A stretch of 64,000 nt of DNA from Pelobates cultripes. Its lineage: Eukaryota; Chordata; Amphibia; Anura; Pelobatidae. The stretch is from assembly GCA_933207985.1 (NCBI GenBank), contig OW240913.1, positions 276,278,000 to 276,341,999 on the forward strand, written 5' to 3'. A model generated the notes under the pieces. That model saw nothing but the letters and a program-made list of their open reading frames with translations. It had not been told where the DNA came from and ran no database searches. Numbering within the stretch: position 1 is the stretch's first letter; each line of letters begins with the position of its first letter. The position numbers and the translations under genes are program-made. Below, one piece after another: positions 44,030-55,748 of this stretch.

Positions 44030-44640
44030 AATTCAGGAAAACAAATAAGCAAAGCAAAAAGGATGAAAAGCAATAGTAAACAGGAGATCATCAACAAATC
44101 TGGACACTTTAAATTCATAAAAAGTAGCATAAATATCCCAAATAGAGATGTATTTTTTGAACCCTGGTAAAAAAGGTTCTAATACTAAGATAAATAGGAG
44201 TGAGGACAGCCAGCACCCTTGCCTGGTTAAATTTCTAATTGGAAAAGATAGAAAAAGATGACCATTTGCCCTAATTGCTGTTTGTGTGTAATTAAACCAC
44301 TGAGGGCCAAATCTTGAGAAATAAGGATGAGAAAGAACTTGCCTTGAATGATGTACATTCTATTATAACAAAAGTTTATGTGCCAATAACCCCATCTGAT
44401 ATCTGAATTGAATTATGATGCTTTATTAAGTTAAGACTGCTCTAAAATAACTCTGGACCTGGTATTATCCTGGACAACATAATAACCATCAAAAGATTGA
44501 CTAGACTGAGTTTATGGTGTATACGTCTAAAATATCTACCAGTGATAGATGCAAACATGTACTGTTTCCCAAACCAGTCCTGAACATGCTTCAGCATTCC
44601 AGATTTTGTTAGTATCTCTATTAGAATAAAACAGGGAAAT
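44030..44640 (-). pseudogene. L1-like reverse transcriptase fragment
   Basis: The minus reading gives PIRNLTRQGCWLSSLLFI, the 'GtRQGCPLSPLLF' palm block of L1/Tx1 RT, then after a stretch with PGFKKYISIWDIYATFYEF, RFVDDLLF, the catalytic FADD box with A to V. The upstream part (44442-44640) is not clearly similar. No flanking LINE sequence was identified. Confidence 0.7.
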
Positions 44641-44655
44641 ACATAGGTCCTAGAC

Positions 44656-44791
44656 CAGGAATAGGCAACCTTCGGCACTCCAGATGTTGAGGACTACATT
44701 CCCCATAATGCTCTTACATCCATAATGCTGACAAAGCATCATGGGAGGTGTAGTCTAAAACATCTGCAGTGCCGAAGGTTGCCTATGCCTG
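44656..44791. mobile_element. 136-bp hAT-type MITE, TSD TCCTAGAC
   Basis: Exact TCCTAGAC on both sides (44648-44655, 44792-44799). Ends CAGGAATAGGCAACCTTCGG and its inverse (CCGAAGGTTGCCTATGCCTG) pair over about 28 nt. The unit is a palindrome without coding capacity. Confidence 0.95.
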
Positions 44792-44799
44792 TCCTAGAC

Positions 44800-46700
44800 T
44801 GTTGGAGGGATATAAGGTGTGGATGTGATGGAACTACAGTGTAATCCTTCAACATTATCATAGTTTACAGGAAATTTATAAGGATCAATTGGGAGGATTA
44901 CAAAGGTATCTGTTTCTATAATGTTACACACTGAGACTAATTAACACTGTTGTCTGTTCTCAGAATTCTCTTGTGCCCTGTTTTAGTGTGTTAGCTCTCC
45001 CTAGGGTAAAAGGGTAATCCAGACAAGGCCCCCTTGCTCACTGTTCCTAAAGGGGCATCAGCTATACTCCACTCATGAGACCTAAGAAAGTTGAAATGAT
45101 TATTTAGGGATCAGCCTTCATTTTGGATATGGACCGCCCCTTTGGGTGAGATCAGTCTCATATTCAAAGAGGTCGGCAATATGTGAAGAGGTCGGCAAGT
45201 GCAAGGACTTTTATTGTTTTGTAATTTATTAACTGTTATTTTATATATCTTTTATACAAATAAATAGATCATTTTGATCTTTTAATACACCTTGCTGCTG
45301 CCTCCATCCACCTCTAAAGAAGGTATACCCCCCTTAGTGGGTGATAAGTTGTTTTACCCAGAGCCAGGTCCATTAGGCTCTGAATCAGGTGAGCAAGTTA
45401 CCTATCATTACATCTAGATATACTTCACTAGGAAGATATTCCTTTCTATGTGTTTTATCTTTTTGAGCTGTCAAGAAAGAAAAACAAAGAAGGAAGGTTT
45501 TTCCTTATATACACCACAGCGAATGAAATCTGAGCCAGTCCTATATTTGGCTCTTTATTTGTGAGTTTAAATTGCTATCACTTACACACTCTATGTATTA
45601 TATGTAACGTACTTCACCATTGGATTTTTTTTTCCTTTCTTTTCATATATACCATCTTAATGGAAGTATATATAGTACTTTTAGCGCTCCACTTTAAAGG
45701 GTGTTTTAGTGGGTTTCTCTTCTTGACTTGCCCCTTTAAACACCACTTTATTAATATTTTTCTATGAATTTGGGATTGGAGAGATCCACCAGTGTTGTAG
45801 CAGCTATCACTAGAAATTTTTTTTACCTACTGTTTTTTTAAGAGCCAACTTCACATACAGATTATCCTTTATACCAACTCATATGCAAATGGTTTAGGTT
45901 TTTTTCTGCTTGAGAAATGAGCAGGTACTCATCGAAGAGCAGCTTATTTGCATTGTTGTTTGTTCTCAATATTCTCTTGCACCCTATTTAAATGCGTTGG
46001 CTCTCATTTAGAAAAAAAACACTTCAAGTTTTTAAAAATGGTTTTCATTCAATGCTGATTTATTTTCATACACATTTATCTGTGCTTTATATATTAACAT
46101 TGTTTATACTGCAAACTGTGTTTATTCTTACACAAATAAATAGTTTTGTGAATCCATGTATTTTTTATGAAGGTGCACTCAATTTCATGTCAGCACTGCT
46201 AAAAGCAATTATATAAAAGCATATTAACCCAAACGCCTAAGAAGCTGTGTTAAGAGATATATTTGAATTAATTTCCTACATTGGGAAAAAAAATTGCTGT
46301 AAGTACCTTATGCATTTCAGCAGAAAATCCATATTTCATTTCTTCACATTGGTTTTCTGACACTGCATTTACTCAAATTTGACAAGTGATGACTTCAAAT
46401 TGATTTCCATATCAGCCTATACCTCCTGCTAAAGGAATTAAAATCAACTGTATTTTCTGTGCTACTTATTTATTAACTAAACACAATTAGATTTCATGGT
46501 TCCCTAATCAAATTCCAGAAGAGAAATAGACATAGAGATCTTGAGATCCTAAAAAAGAGAAACAAAAACACATTTGTTTGATAGAACACATGATTAATGT
46601 ATATCAAAATGTGTACATAAAACATTATCATACTAAAGCATGTCTATTTAGAAATACTAGTTAAATAGTTTTATTATGTAGTTATTTAAAATATCAAACA
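44800..46700. repeat. Diverged repeat copies, no gene
   Basis: A stretch at 44960-45010 (GTTGTCTGTTCTCAGAATTC, CTTGTGCCCTGTTTTAG) returns diverged at 45955-46005. In between, AATAAATAG (45259), a hairpin AGAGCC...GGCTCT (45360-45380), CAGGTGAGC (45387) and TTTGTGAGTTTAAATTGC (45558-45575) with CACCATTGG (45615) follow the motif order of the fold-back family. 46240-46640 has no recognised repeat. Confidence 0.4.
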
Positions 46701-46714
46701 TGCAATTGTTTGAA

Positions 46715-47750
46715 AGAGTGAGAGAAGTTTCAGTGCTACTATAAATAGAATATAGGCAGTGGCCCAACAAAGGGTAACCCTCAAACCCTCTGAAGATAAA
46801 ACATGTGACACAAAAAACAGAAGAAGGGCTGCACCAAGAGTTAGGTATTAATAATAAACATAGTAATAATAGTATATACAATAGTCCAAAGACAATATAA
46901 TTAATATAGTCTCACTAACTGAGTGGGACTAAATTTCTAATAAAATCACCAAAAAGATGAGATAAAAGCCAAAAATAAAGTCTCACACAGAGGTAAATGT
47001 CTTTATGGAGTGCTGGATTTTGGGTGTAGTGTCCTCAATTGCTTAAGTTGTTCAGCCTCCTTGCTCGTATGTAAAACAAGAATGGAAAAAGCCAATGGTG
47101 CAATATGTACAGTTTGCGCGTTGTGCGCTTTCTTTATTTATTATTTTACACTAGGTAGCACTTAGGTAGTCAGTATGTTTGGTCAAGTTAGTTAGTTTAC
47201 CAGTTTGTATAAGGATCTCTAGGCAGGCAGTTTTGGTCCTGTGGGGTTTCTCTGGACTCAGGGTTTGTCTATCTGCCCCATTTTAGTTCACAGGTTTCCA
47301 CTTGTCTGCCTTACGTCAGTGGGGGTATCTCATGTATATATTTCTTTTGGGTTGCTTGCTTTTGTCAGTCCACTCAGCCTATGTGTCCTGAGATTTGGGA
47401 GGCATTGCCATTCATGTTGGGATGAGTGGTTGGATCCCTTTTTACCTCTCATCATACAGTGTGACACTTTTTGCTGTGGTTTTTTTGGGATATCTAATCC
47501 CTCCCCATTAGATAGTACGCTGTGGGTGGTATAAGGTGAAGATAGGGTTAATTTTGTCCACCTTACCATCCTTTTACCCATTCGCATGTGACCCCCCTCT
47601 CCTACTATCTGGTAAACATATTGTTTCTTCTGTGTGCTCAGAGCTACTTCTGGGATCCCCTTGTTTCAAGGGTCTCCTCATCTTATTTACTTTTATTAAA
47701 TAATACCTACCTCTTGGCGCAGCCCTTTTTCTGTTTTTTGTGTCACATGT
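46715..47750 (-). mobile_element. Fold-back insertion with 11-bp TSD
   Basis: Exact AATTGTTTGAA at 46704-46714 and 47751-47761. Inner inverted arms begin ACATGTGACACAAAAAACAG (46801) and end with its complement at 47750, followed inward by GGGCTGC/GCAGCCC. The tail 46715-46800 is the reverse complement of a sequence similar to the tail at 25300-25379 (AAGGGTTTTGGGG..., CCTTTTTGGGTTGCTGCC). AAGCCAATGGTGCAA (47088) is the inverted GCACTATTGG box. The unit is thus a minus-orientation relative of 23912-25379. ORFs here are not recognisable. Confidence 0.78.
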
Positions 47751-47761
47751 AATTGTTTGAA

Positions 47762-49080
47762 GATGTTTGTATATTAAAGAGAAATTGATGCATTTTTATC
47801 CTTATGTTGTACTAATGTTTTCATCCTAGCAATTATTTTTTTTAAAATAGCAAGTAAAAGTTCATATAAATCACTTCAACTCTGAATCTGGTCATGTTCA
47901 CTTCCATTTTAAATAATGATTATTTATTTGTATTTGAACAGTGCTGTGTCTCTTTAAGAATATTTTCTTCTTACTAGCCTAATATTAGATTATTTTACAA
48001 ATGTTCTTTATATATGAGATTAGTCTTCTCTGAACAGGCTATCTAGCAACTTTGATTAGCTCTACAGACTATATATGGACTAGTACAATTTTTTTTTACA
48101 TGGGTTCAAAAAAATCCCCAAACCGTCTTACAATGAAACTAACTACATCCATGATTGTTTTTCTAATATTTATTAAAAAAATCATGGTATGACCAACATG
48201 GGAAAGATAAAGAACAGGATACTCACGTACTGGATATGCTGTATATTTCCATCTGCATTTCAAGCTATCGATCACAGCATTGTATTTTTGGAATATATAA
48301 ATCAAACCCCAGATCAATAACATACTGTTATTATTATGATATTATAATGCAGTCACATACAGATATGTGTAGGTAACTTGGCCCGTTAGGCATGTTTGGA
48401 ATGTTTAAACAAGAAGGGTGTTCCACTTACATCTGCAGTGTTGTGGTTAATGATTGTTACTAGTGACCACATTTCAATAGCTTATTATGACTATATTTTC
48501 TAGGACGCCTTTTATTGTGAAAGGAGTTGGTCAGACATATAAAAGGGAGAGTACATATTAATATTTTTTTGTTTTTTTTTTTAAACAATTAAATGACAAG
48601 GTCAAATATTTAAAGTTAGGTAGGGATCCCAATAATGATATGCAAGTTTGTTACTTAGCATTTTAAGAGATGGTTTTATCTAAAGGGATTCTTAATAAAG
48701 ATAAATTTTTACTTCTGAAGTTGAGAACCCCACAGTTTGTATTTGATTAACATAAGTTTGATGCAAATCTGGTCCTCTATAGGTGTTATTGGTTGATATA
48801 TTTTTTTTTATTTGGAAAGAGCACATGGAAGATCTATTTTTTTTCTTATTTTTTTAAACTAATACATGGGGCATACATTTAACCTATGATACTAGTCCTT
48901 GTAAGATTTCTAAACAAAATAATGTTTTAAAAACTTATTTTTTTTTTTACAAGAAGATGTCAATAGTTGTACTGCAATTAACAATTGTCATGAACAAAAA
49001 GCAATTTTTTTAAGTATACAGTTATTACAAAAGGGTTATAAAAAAAACTTGGTAGGGTTTTTAAAATTAGTAGGCAAGAA
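47762..49080. other. AT-rich, no gene seen
   Basis: Many T runs. Nothing recognised. Confidence 0.4.
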
Positions 49081-49169
49081 ATGTTAGATTACAAGCAGAA
49101 AAAAGAAAGACCTCAGTTGAGGTTGAAACGTTGCTGCACTTTCCAATAAATCTTCCTGATTCACACACC
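49081..49169 (+). repeat. GAAACG-AATAAA repeat, interrupted
   Basis: AGACCTCAGTTGAGGTTGAAACGTTGC (in pieces at 49110-49136), then CAATAAATC (49144). The sequence continues at 50575 (GTGCCTGGACCATTTTG) after the TTAA element, so that element inserted into this copy. Confidence 0.5.
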
Positions 49170-50574
49170 TTAAAGCGGCACTGTCATGCCGAACTTACTT
49201 TAATCGATTCCTCTTCTCTCCCTCTATCAGGATCTGTTCTTCATTTCTTTCTGTCTGCTCTAGTTTTCTATAAAACAAAAGACAAAGTAGGGACTTTGTC
49301 TTATTGAGGCTTCCTACGCCTGACCAACTATGACCATCGGAGGAACAAAGTGTGCTTAATTTCCGGTGATCAAAGCAATTTTCACACAATTCTTACCTTT
49401 GATCCGTGATTTTGCGATGCTTCCTGTCAGTTTTCCTGAACGTCCTGTCAGACAGAACGCCGGCAAAACTACAGAATTTCGTCCTAACAGTATGAGAACA
49501 GTTTCTCCATTCGTGTTAGGACGCAATGGAACTTTGTTCGTATTGGAATTTCATTCGAATTAATAAAACTCCGATCCTATTCGTGCCGCGGCTGCATCTT
49601 GCAGCCGCTTAGTAGATAACTCCCTAATTCCCACAGTATCAGGGAGCTATCTACCAAAAGGCTGAAAGACCTAAATTGGTCTTTCAGCCAAATGTACTAA
49701 TACTAAGTAAGGATTACTTAGTGTTAGTAAATTTTGCCCCTATTCGCTATATCCCAAGTAGGGGCATGTCTAGTAAACAGTGGCTGCTCACTGTTAAAAA
49801 TGAAAAAGCCCCCTAGTGTCTCCCCTCGCATGGCACAGATGGGGGCTATTAAACTGAATGGGGGACCTATTGCCCACCCTCGTCCCCCACCCCTGAGCGG
49901 CGGATGAGGTCCCTAAATAAAAATGGGGGGGAGCTATTGTCCTCCTCCCTGGCCCCCACCCATGAGCGGTGGGTGGGGTCCCTAAATAACCATAAGGGGG
50001 TTATTTTCTTCCCTCCTGGCTCCCACCCTGAGCGGCGTGTGGGGGCCCTAAATGAAAAAGTGGGGGTGGATCTATTGTTCTTCCACCCCTGGCCCCCACT
50101 CCTGGGAATTCCACAGGCTGCTCACTGTTTAGTAGACATGCCCCTACTCGTGATATAGCGAGTAGGGGCAGAATTTACTAATACTAAGTAATCTTTACTT
50201 AGTATTATTCATTCAAATGAAATTCCGATACGAACAAAGTCCCAAATTGTATCCTAACACAAATGAAGAAACGTTCTCATTCTGTTAGGACGCAACTTGG
50301 TAGTTTCGCTGGCGTTCTGTCTAAGTGACAGGATGCTCGGGAATACTGACAGGAAGCATCGCGAGATCACGGATCAAAGGTGAGAATTGTGGGAAAATTG
50401 CTTTGATCACCAGAAATGAAGCACACTTTGCTCCTCCGCTGATCATATCTGGTCAGGCGTAGGAAACCTAGAAAACTAGAGCAGACAGGAAGAAATGAAG
50501 AACAGATCCTGACAGAGGGAGAGAAGAGGAATCGATTAAAGAACGGTAAGTTCGGCATGACAGTGCCCCTTTAA
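49170..50574. mobile_element. TTAA-flanked element with about 390-bp inverted repeats
   Basis: TTAA at both ends (49170-49173, 50571-50574). Ends AGCGGCACTGTCATGCCGAA and, inverted, AGGGGCACTGTCATGCCGAA. The two arms (about 49174-49560 and 50205-50570) are reverse complements with moderate divergence. TTAA duplications with TTAAAGG-like ends fit the T2/Kolobok group, and piggyBac is the alternative. The inside carries inverted stem units and the GC-rich minisatellite. No transposase. Confidence 0.82.
49860..50105. repeat. GC-rich minisatellite, inverted array
   Basis: Four units of about 65-70 nt (CCCACCC...GAGCGG...GGTCCCTAAATAA), the reverse complement of the array at 27413-27880. Confidence 0.88.
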
Positions 50575-50639
50575 GTGCCTGGACCATTTTGTTTTCTCTA
50601 CTTTTGACTGTCAGACATTGTGTGATCTGAGATTGCTAT

Positions 50640-51031
50640 ATTGTAATTCACAGTTTAGCAATTGTGACTCCACCTTGCTATTTGGCAGAATATTACAGAA
50701 ATTATCACATTTTTCTCTCATCTAAGATAAGACAAGGCTTGGTATCCAGTGTCTCATTTGTTTATACTAACCAAGTCATAATACTTGGAATGCGAGATAA
50801 GACACAGCTCAATTTACACTGTCTCTAAAAACCTTCTAAGATGTTTTGAAAGCAGGGGTTTGAAATTAGCCCAGATGTGATAAAACATTACATGTATTAA
50901 CATATTAAGGTTAATATATAAATATATATATTTTATCATTATATAGAATTCAATTATAGTTTTATTTTAATTAATCATAGTCATATTTTTCTACAAGTTA
51001 TGCATGTATGTTTAATCACACTTACTAGCAT
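50640..51031. other. AT-rich, no gene seen
   Basis: Nothing recognised. Confidence 0.35.
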
Positions 51032-51727
51032 TTAAAGGTATACTATAGTCACCAGAACAACTTTAGCCTAATGAAGCAGATTTGGTGTATAGATCATGTC
51101 TCTGCAGTATAGAGATCGTGTCCCTGCAATCAGCGCCGGACTGGGAGAAAAATTCGGCTCGGGCATTTTTTTAACACAGCGGCCCACTAAAAAGGGGGCG
51201 GGGCAGAGGAGGTGTGTTTTGTCATCACCAATGACAAACACGCCTCCTCTCAAAGTGAGCATGTTGGTTCAATGCTCTTCCAGGGCAGACTATGCGCAGA
51301 GCTCTGCTGAAGAGCTCTAGCATGAGAAAAAAGTCCTGTATTTGTTCTGCACATTGCAAGCAAATTTAATAACATGCTTGCACTGTGTTTCCTTGCAACT
51401 TGTCTCTGGTGTCTCTATAAATGGATACCAGGAGACAAAAGGGCCAGGAAAGAGTACTGTGCATGTGTTTGGAGCCTGCTTGTGGTATTGCGTGTGTGTA
51501 GAGTGAGCTGGTCGTGGTGTGGTATTGTGTAATAAGGTCGGTTTTAGTCGTGTTGTGTTTGTGGTGGAATGTGATGCATATGTGGCTATGGGCTGTAGAG
51601 AATGTGTGTATTGGAGATATAGCAAGTGTGTGCATACAGGCTATAGTGTGTGTGTGTGTTTAGGGGTGTAGTATGTGTTTGCTTACAAGGAATCTAGTGT
51701 GTGTATAGGGGATCCAGAGTGTGTATG

Positions 51728-52164
51728 TTAAAGGACCACTATAGTGCCAGGAAAACATACTCCCGCCCGGCTCTGGAAAGGGGAAAGGGGTTAAAACTTA
51801 CCTTTTTCCAGCGCCGGGCGGGGAGCTCTCCTCCTCCGATCCGCCCCGTCGGCTGAATGCGCACGCGCAGCAAGAGCTGTGTGCGCATTCAGCCGGTCGC
51901 ATAGGAAAGCATTTATAATGCTTTCCTATGGACGCTTGCGTGCTCTCACTGTGATTTTCACAGTGAAAAGCACACAAGCGCCTCTAGCGGCTGTCAATGA
52001 GACAGCCGCTAGAGGCTTTGGGGGAAAGCTTAACCCATTGATAAACATAGCAGTTTCTCTGAAACTGCTATGTTTATAAAACAATGGGTTAACCCTAGAA
52101 GGACCTGGCACCCAGACCACTTCATTAAGCTGAAGTGGTCTGGGTGCCTAGAGTGGTCCTTTAA
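51728..52164. mobile_element. T2/Kolobok-type MITE nested in hAT
   Basis: TTAA at 51728-51731 and 52161-52164. Ends TTAAAGGACCACTATAGTGC and, inverted, TTAAAGGACCACTCTAGGCA. The body has further hairpins (for example GAGACAGCC near 52000 pairing with GGCTGTC at 51984). Confidence 0.92.
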
Positions 52165-52173
52165 GAGTGTAGC

Positions 52174-52224
<51 letters not shown>

Positions 52225-52670
52225 GAAGTATTGTGTGTGTTGCAGTGTGTTGGGGGGGTTCTGTGTGTATGTGAGGGGTGCAGTGTGTGTGTGTGAGAGT
52301 GTCGTGTGTGTGTGATGTGTGTGAGAGTGCCGTGTGTGAGTGATGGGTGTGAGAGTGCTCTGTGTGAGTGATGGGTGTGAGAGTGCTGTGTGTGATGGGT
52401 GTGAGAGTGCTGTGTGAGAGTGCTGTGTGTGAGAGAGTGCTTTGTGTGAAAGTGCCGTGTGTGATGGGTGTGAGAGTGCTGTGTGTGAGAGAGTGCTGTG
52501 TGTGTGAGAGTGCTGTGAGAGAGTGCTGTGAGTGTGAGAGTGATGGGTGTGAGAGTGCTGTGTGAGAGTGATGGGTGTGAGAGTGCTGTGTGAGAGAGTG
52601 CTGTGTGTGATGGGTGTGAGAGAGAGTGCTGTGTGTGATGGGTGTGAGAGTGCTGTATAAATGTTATTGT
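52174..52670. repeat. TG/TA microsatellite and GTGTGAGAGTGCTGT repeat
   Basis: (TG)n then (TA)n to 52220, then irregular GTGTGAGAGTGCTGTGTGTG units to 52660. The minus-strand HTHSTLSHTALS ORF is its translation. Confidence 0.95.
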
Positions 52671-53559
52671 GTGTGTGTAGGGGGGGTAAATAAACCAAAA
52701 ATAGGCATGATTTCCCCCTTTAGCCTGGGAGGGGGGGGACCGGCAAGCTGGTGACTAGGAGGCGGGGAGGCAGTGTTCCCTGGTGGTCCTCGTGGGTGAG
52801 TGAACTCTAGCCTGTGAGGCTAGAGTTCACTCTCGCAAGATCCGGTCGTTGCCATGGCATCGCGCCGGATCTCGCGAGAGGAACCTGGCGGAGCTGCAAG
52901 TTAGAGCTCCGCCGGGTCCTCCTCTCCTGGCTGGCTGGCTCCCTCCCTCTCTCCCCCGCCGGCGGCCGCATGTGGGCCGGTGAGGGAGATCTTTGATCTC
53001 CCCACCGTCCCGTCGTGGCAAACAGCGGGGCCGGCGCTAGGAGAATGCCGGCCCTGCATAGACCCTGCATAGACTGGCAGGGGAGATCCTGAGACCTCCC
53101 CTGCCGGCCTCGGCCCATGGCCACCGCAGCCCACCGGGCATTTGCCCGGTGTGCCCGATGGCCAGTCCGGGCCTGCCTGCAATACAGATCATACCCCAAT
53201 TTTCAGCACTGCTAAATAATCTGCCATTTAGGAGTTAAATCACTTTTGTTTCTGTTTATGCAGCTTTAGCCACATCTCCACTGGATGTGACTGACATAGC
53301 CTGCATGAAAAGAAAATTTCATTTTAATTCAGATGTTAACTTATTCTGAAGTGTTTATCCCTTTGCTTTGTAAATTTAACTCTGTAAATTGAACTAATTA
53401 CATACAGGAGACTCCTGCATGGTCTATCAAGCTTTTAACAGAGCAGGAGCTAAGCAATTTACAATTAAACATAAGAAAGATTAAACATTAGATGACTATT
53501 TACAGATAGCAGGGCCGCCATCAGGGCATGACAACCATAACGGTTGTCACGTGCCCGGC

Positions 53560-54210
53560 GGTTAAGGAGGGAGTGACTAGTGACAGAGGGAGGGATGGGG
53601 TGACACAGTGACAGAGGGAGTGGGTGAATAGTGACAGAGTGAGGGGATGACTAGTGAGGAGGGGGGTGACTAGTGAGACAGTGGGGGATGACTAGTGACA
53701 GTGGGGGTGACTAGTGACAGTGAGTGACTAGTGACAGTGAGGGGTGACTAGTGACACGGGGTGACTAGTGACAGGGGTGACTAGTGACACAGGAGGGTGA
53801 CTAGTGACACAGAGAGTGACTAGTAACAGTGAGGGGGGGTGACTAGTGACAGTGTGACTAGTGACAGGAGGGTGACTAGTGACATGACTAGTGACAATGG
53901 GGGTGACTAGTGACAGTGAGGGGGTGACTAGTGACAGTGAGGAGGGTGACTAGTGACACAGTGAGTGATTAGTGACAGTGAGGGACTAGTGACTAGTGAC
54001 AGTGAGGGTGACTAGTGACACAGTGACACAGGGGGTGACTATTGACACAGTGGGGGGGTATTAGTGACAATGGGGGGTGACTAGTGACACGGGGGGCGGT
54101 GATTAGTGACAGTGGGTGGGTGACTAGTGACAGTGAGGGGGGTAACTAGTGAGGAGGGGGGATGACTAGTGACACGGGGGTGACTAGTGACAGTGGGGGG
54201 TGACTACAGA
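53560..54210. repeat. GTGACTAGTGACAG minisatellite
   Basis: Around 28 irregular units of GTGACTAGTGACAGTGAGGG, with variable G runs. Very simple and young-looking. Confidence 0.95.
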
Positions 54211-54430
54211 CACTGCATCCACTAAACACATTTCATCTAGTACACACAAACACTACATCCACTACACAAACACACACATCACTGTACACACACTACATCC
54301 ACTACTCAAACACACTCTGCGTTCACTATACACACTGCATCCGTTACACAAACACACACTCTGCATTAACTGCACAAACATTATCTAATACACACAAACA
54401 CTACATCCATTACACACATTCTAATTCACT
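54205..54430. repeat. ACACTACATCCACTACACAA minisatellite
   Basis: Units of 20-40 nt, adjoining the previous array. The plus-strand ORF rich in H, T and I is its translation. Confidence 0.85.
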
Positions 54431-54756
54431 TCCACTATACACACCACATTCAGTCCTGCATCATTGTCAGCGGACTAGGTAGGGCGTGGGCGGGCCCGGG
54501 GGGGAGGGAAGGTGAGGAGGGCCCAGACCTTGTGCTTTGTCAGTGGTCCAAAATTTCTGATGGCGGCCCTGACAGGAAATGTTTAAGAAGGTTATGTAAG
54601 TCACTTGCAGGGAGGTGTGACTAGGGCTGTATCAACAAATTGATTTAACTCTTACATGGCAGAGGTTTCAGCAGTGAGACTGCAACGGCATGAGCCATAC
54701 ACCAAAACTGCTTAATTCAGCCAAAGTTGTTTTGGTGACTATAGTGTCCCTTTTAA

Positions 54757-55748
54757 AAAACACACATATCTCTATCTGTTAATATTAGTTACATTGTCTG
54801 TGATAAGAACCCAGACTTATTAACAGATATAGGTCTACCTTTATAGCACTTACTTATAATATTGTATTCATACTAGGAGTGAGAATGAGTTCATCCTTTC
54901 AGTTGAGTAGAATATATATCTGGTTTGGTGCCCATCTGTCTGGCAAGACTGGAAAAAAATATTCTGATCTTTGACATATCAGTGATTTTAATAGTCATAC
55001 AAATAACAACTCTCTGGTGCATTTTTCAGCATCACTTTGCATTAACTCCTTAAGAGACAGTGGTATTGAAAAATTATTATTTGACAATGAAAACAATTCA
55101 GCTACTATAATAATGTCATCACTCATTATCATAGTGTATTCCCATCACATTTAATTGGTCATTTCAAGAATGGTGACAGAGATAAGAACATAGGAACACA
55201 GAGGACCTCGAAAAAACAGACTCACCCTACGCTTCTCCAACGGACCCTACCTAAACAACTCTTTCTCCAGCTGTTCCTTTGTCTGCCATATCTAAATCTT
55301 GACTTAGAAAATATTTGGTTGTTCTCCAAGTCTTTCACTAACTTTTCCTAACACTTAACCATCTTTAACCATTGGATATATATTTTCTCATAAGAGGCAG
55401 AATCTCCTCTACAGAAATATTTTGGTAACTATAATTGGTTTATTTTAATATTTTCTAAAAATAAATATACCTGGATAATTGCTAATTCAGATTCTGAAAA
55501 TTCTGGAATCATATCTAGCCTAAAATGAAATAACATAATTTAAGGGTTAAGACTAGCCTCTCCAATAAATTTGATTGATTTGTTGGTTGATTGCATTAAT
55601 ATTAGCATATCAAGTTATTATCCAGAGATATTAAACATATCTTTAATAATTACCTATGATTATAATAGACAGGAATTATTTAAAAGATTAGTCTTACATA
55701 GCCAGAAAAAGAGAAGTTATGATTTGACTACTAGTTACCAACAATTAG
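54757..55748. other. AT-rich, no gene seen
   Basis: AT-rich. No ORF or repeat identified apart from a short CATAGGAACACAGAGG (55189), possibly a CR1 3'-end trace on the minus strand. Confidence 0.35.

Larger units (their letters stand above)
51131..53175. mobile_element. hAT-type element, TSD CCTGCAAT
   Basis: Exact CCTGCAAT at 51123-51130 and 53176-53183. Ends CAGCGCCGGACTGGGAG and, inverted, CAGGCCCGGACTGGCC. Inside are a T2-type MITE, a TA/TG microsatellite and a GTGTGAGAGTGCTGTGTG repeat, and GC-rich flanks (52800-53150) with no credible ORF. Confidence 0.92.
53510..54571. mobile_element. hAT-type element with 15-bp inverted ends
   Basis: CAGGGCCGCCATCAG (53510-53524) and CTGATGGCGGCCCTG (54557-54571) are exact inverses. 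A TGACAACC...GGTTGTCA palindrome near the left end is also at the right end of 36010-38689, so both are one family. The 8-bp flanks ACAGATAG and ACAGGAAA agree at 5 of 8. The body is minisatellite. Confidence 0.85.
51032..54756. mobile_element. T2/Kolobok-type element carrying nested insertions
   Basis: TTAA at 51032-51035 and 54753-54756. Ends TTAAAGGTATACTATAGTCA and, inverted, TTAAAAGGGACACTATAGTC. Apart from the insertions only about 570 nt is element sequence. Two hAT units (51131-53175, 53510-54571) sit within, and one of them contains a further TTAA MITE. Confidence 0.85.

Noticed and set aside
52030..52698. 222-residue HTHSTLSHTALS ORF on the minus strand
   Set aside because: Reads through TG/TA microsatellite and GTGTGAGAGTGCTGT repeats and the end of a MITE.
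52807..53199. GC-rich 130-residue ORF, minus strand
   Set aside because: Within the GC-rich flank of a hAT element. No domain resemblance and several overlapping frames of equal quality.
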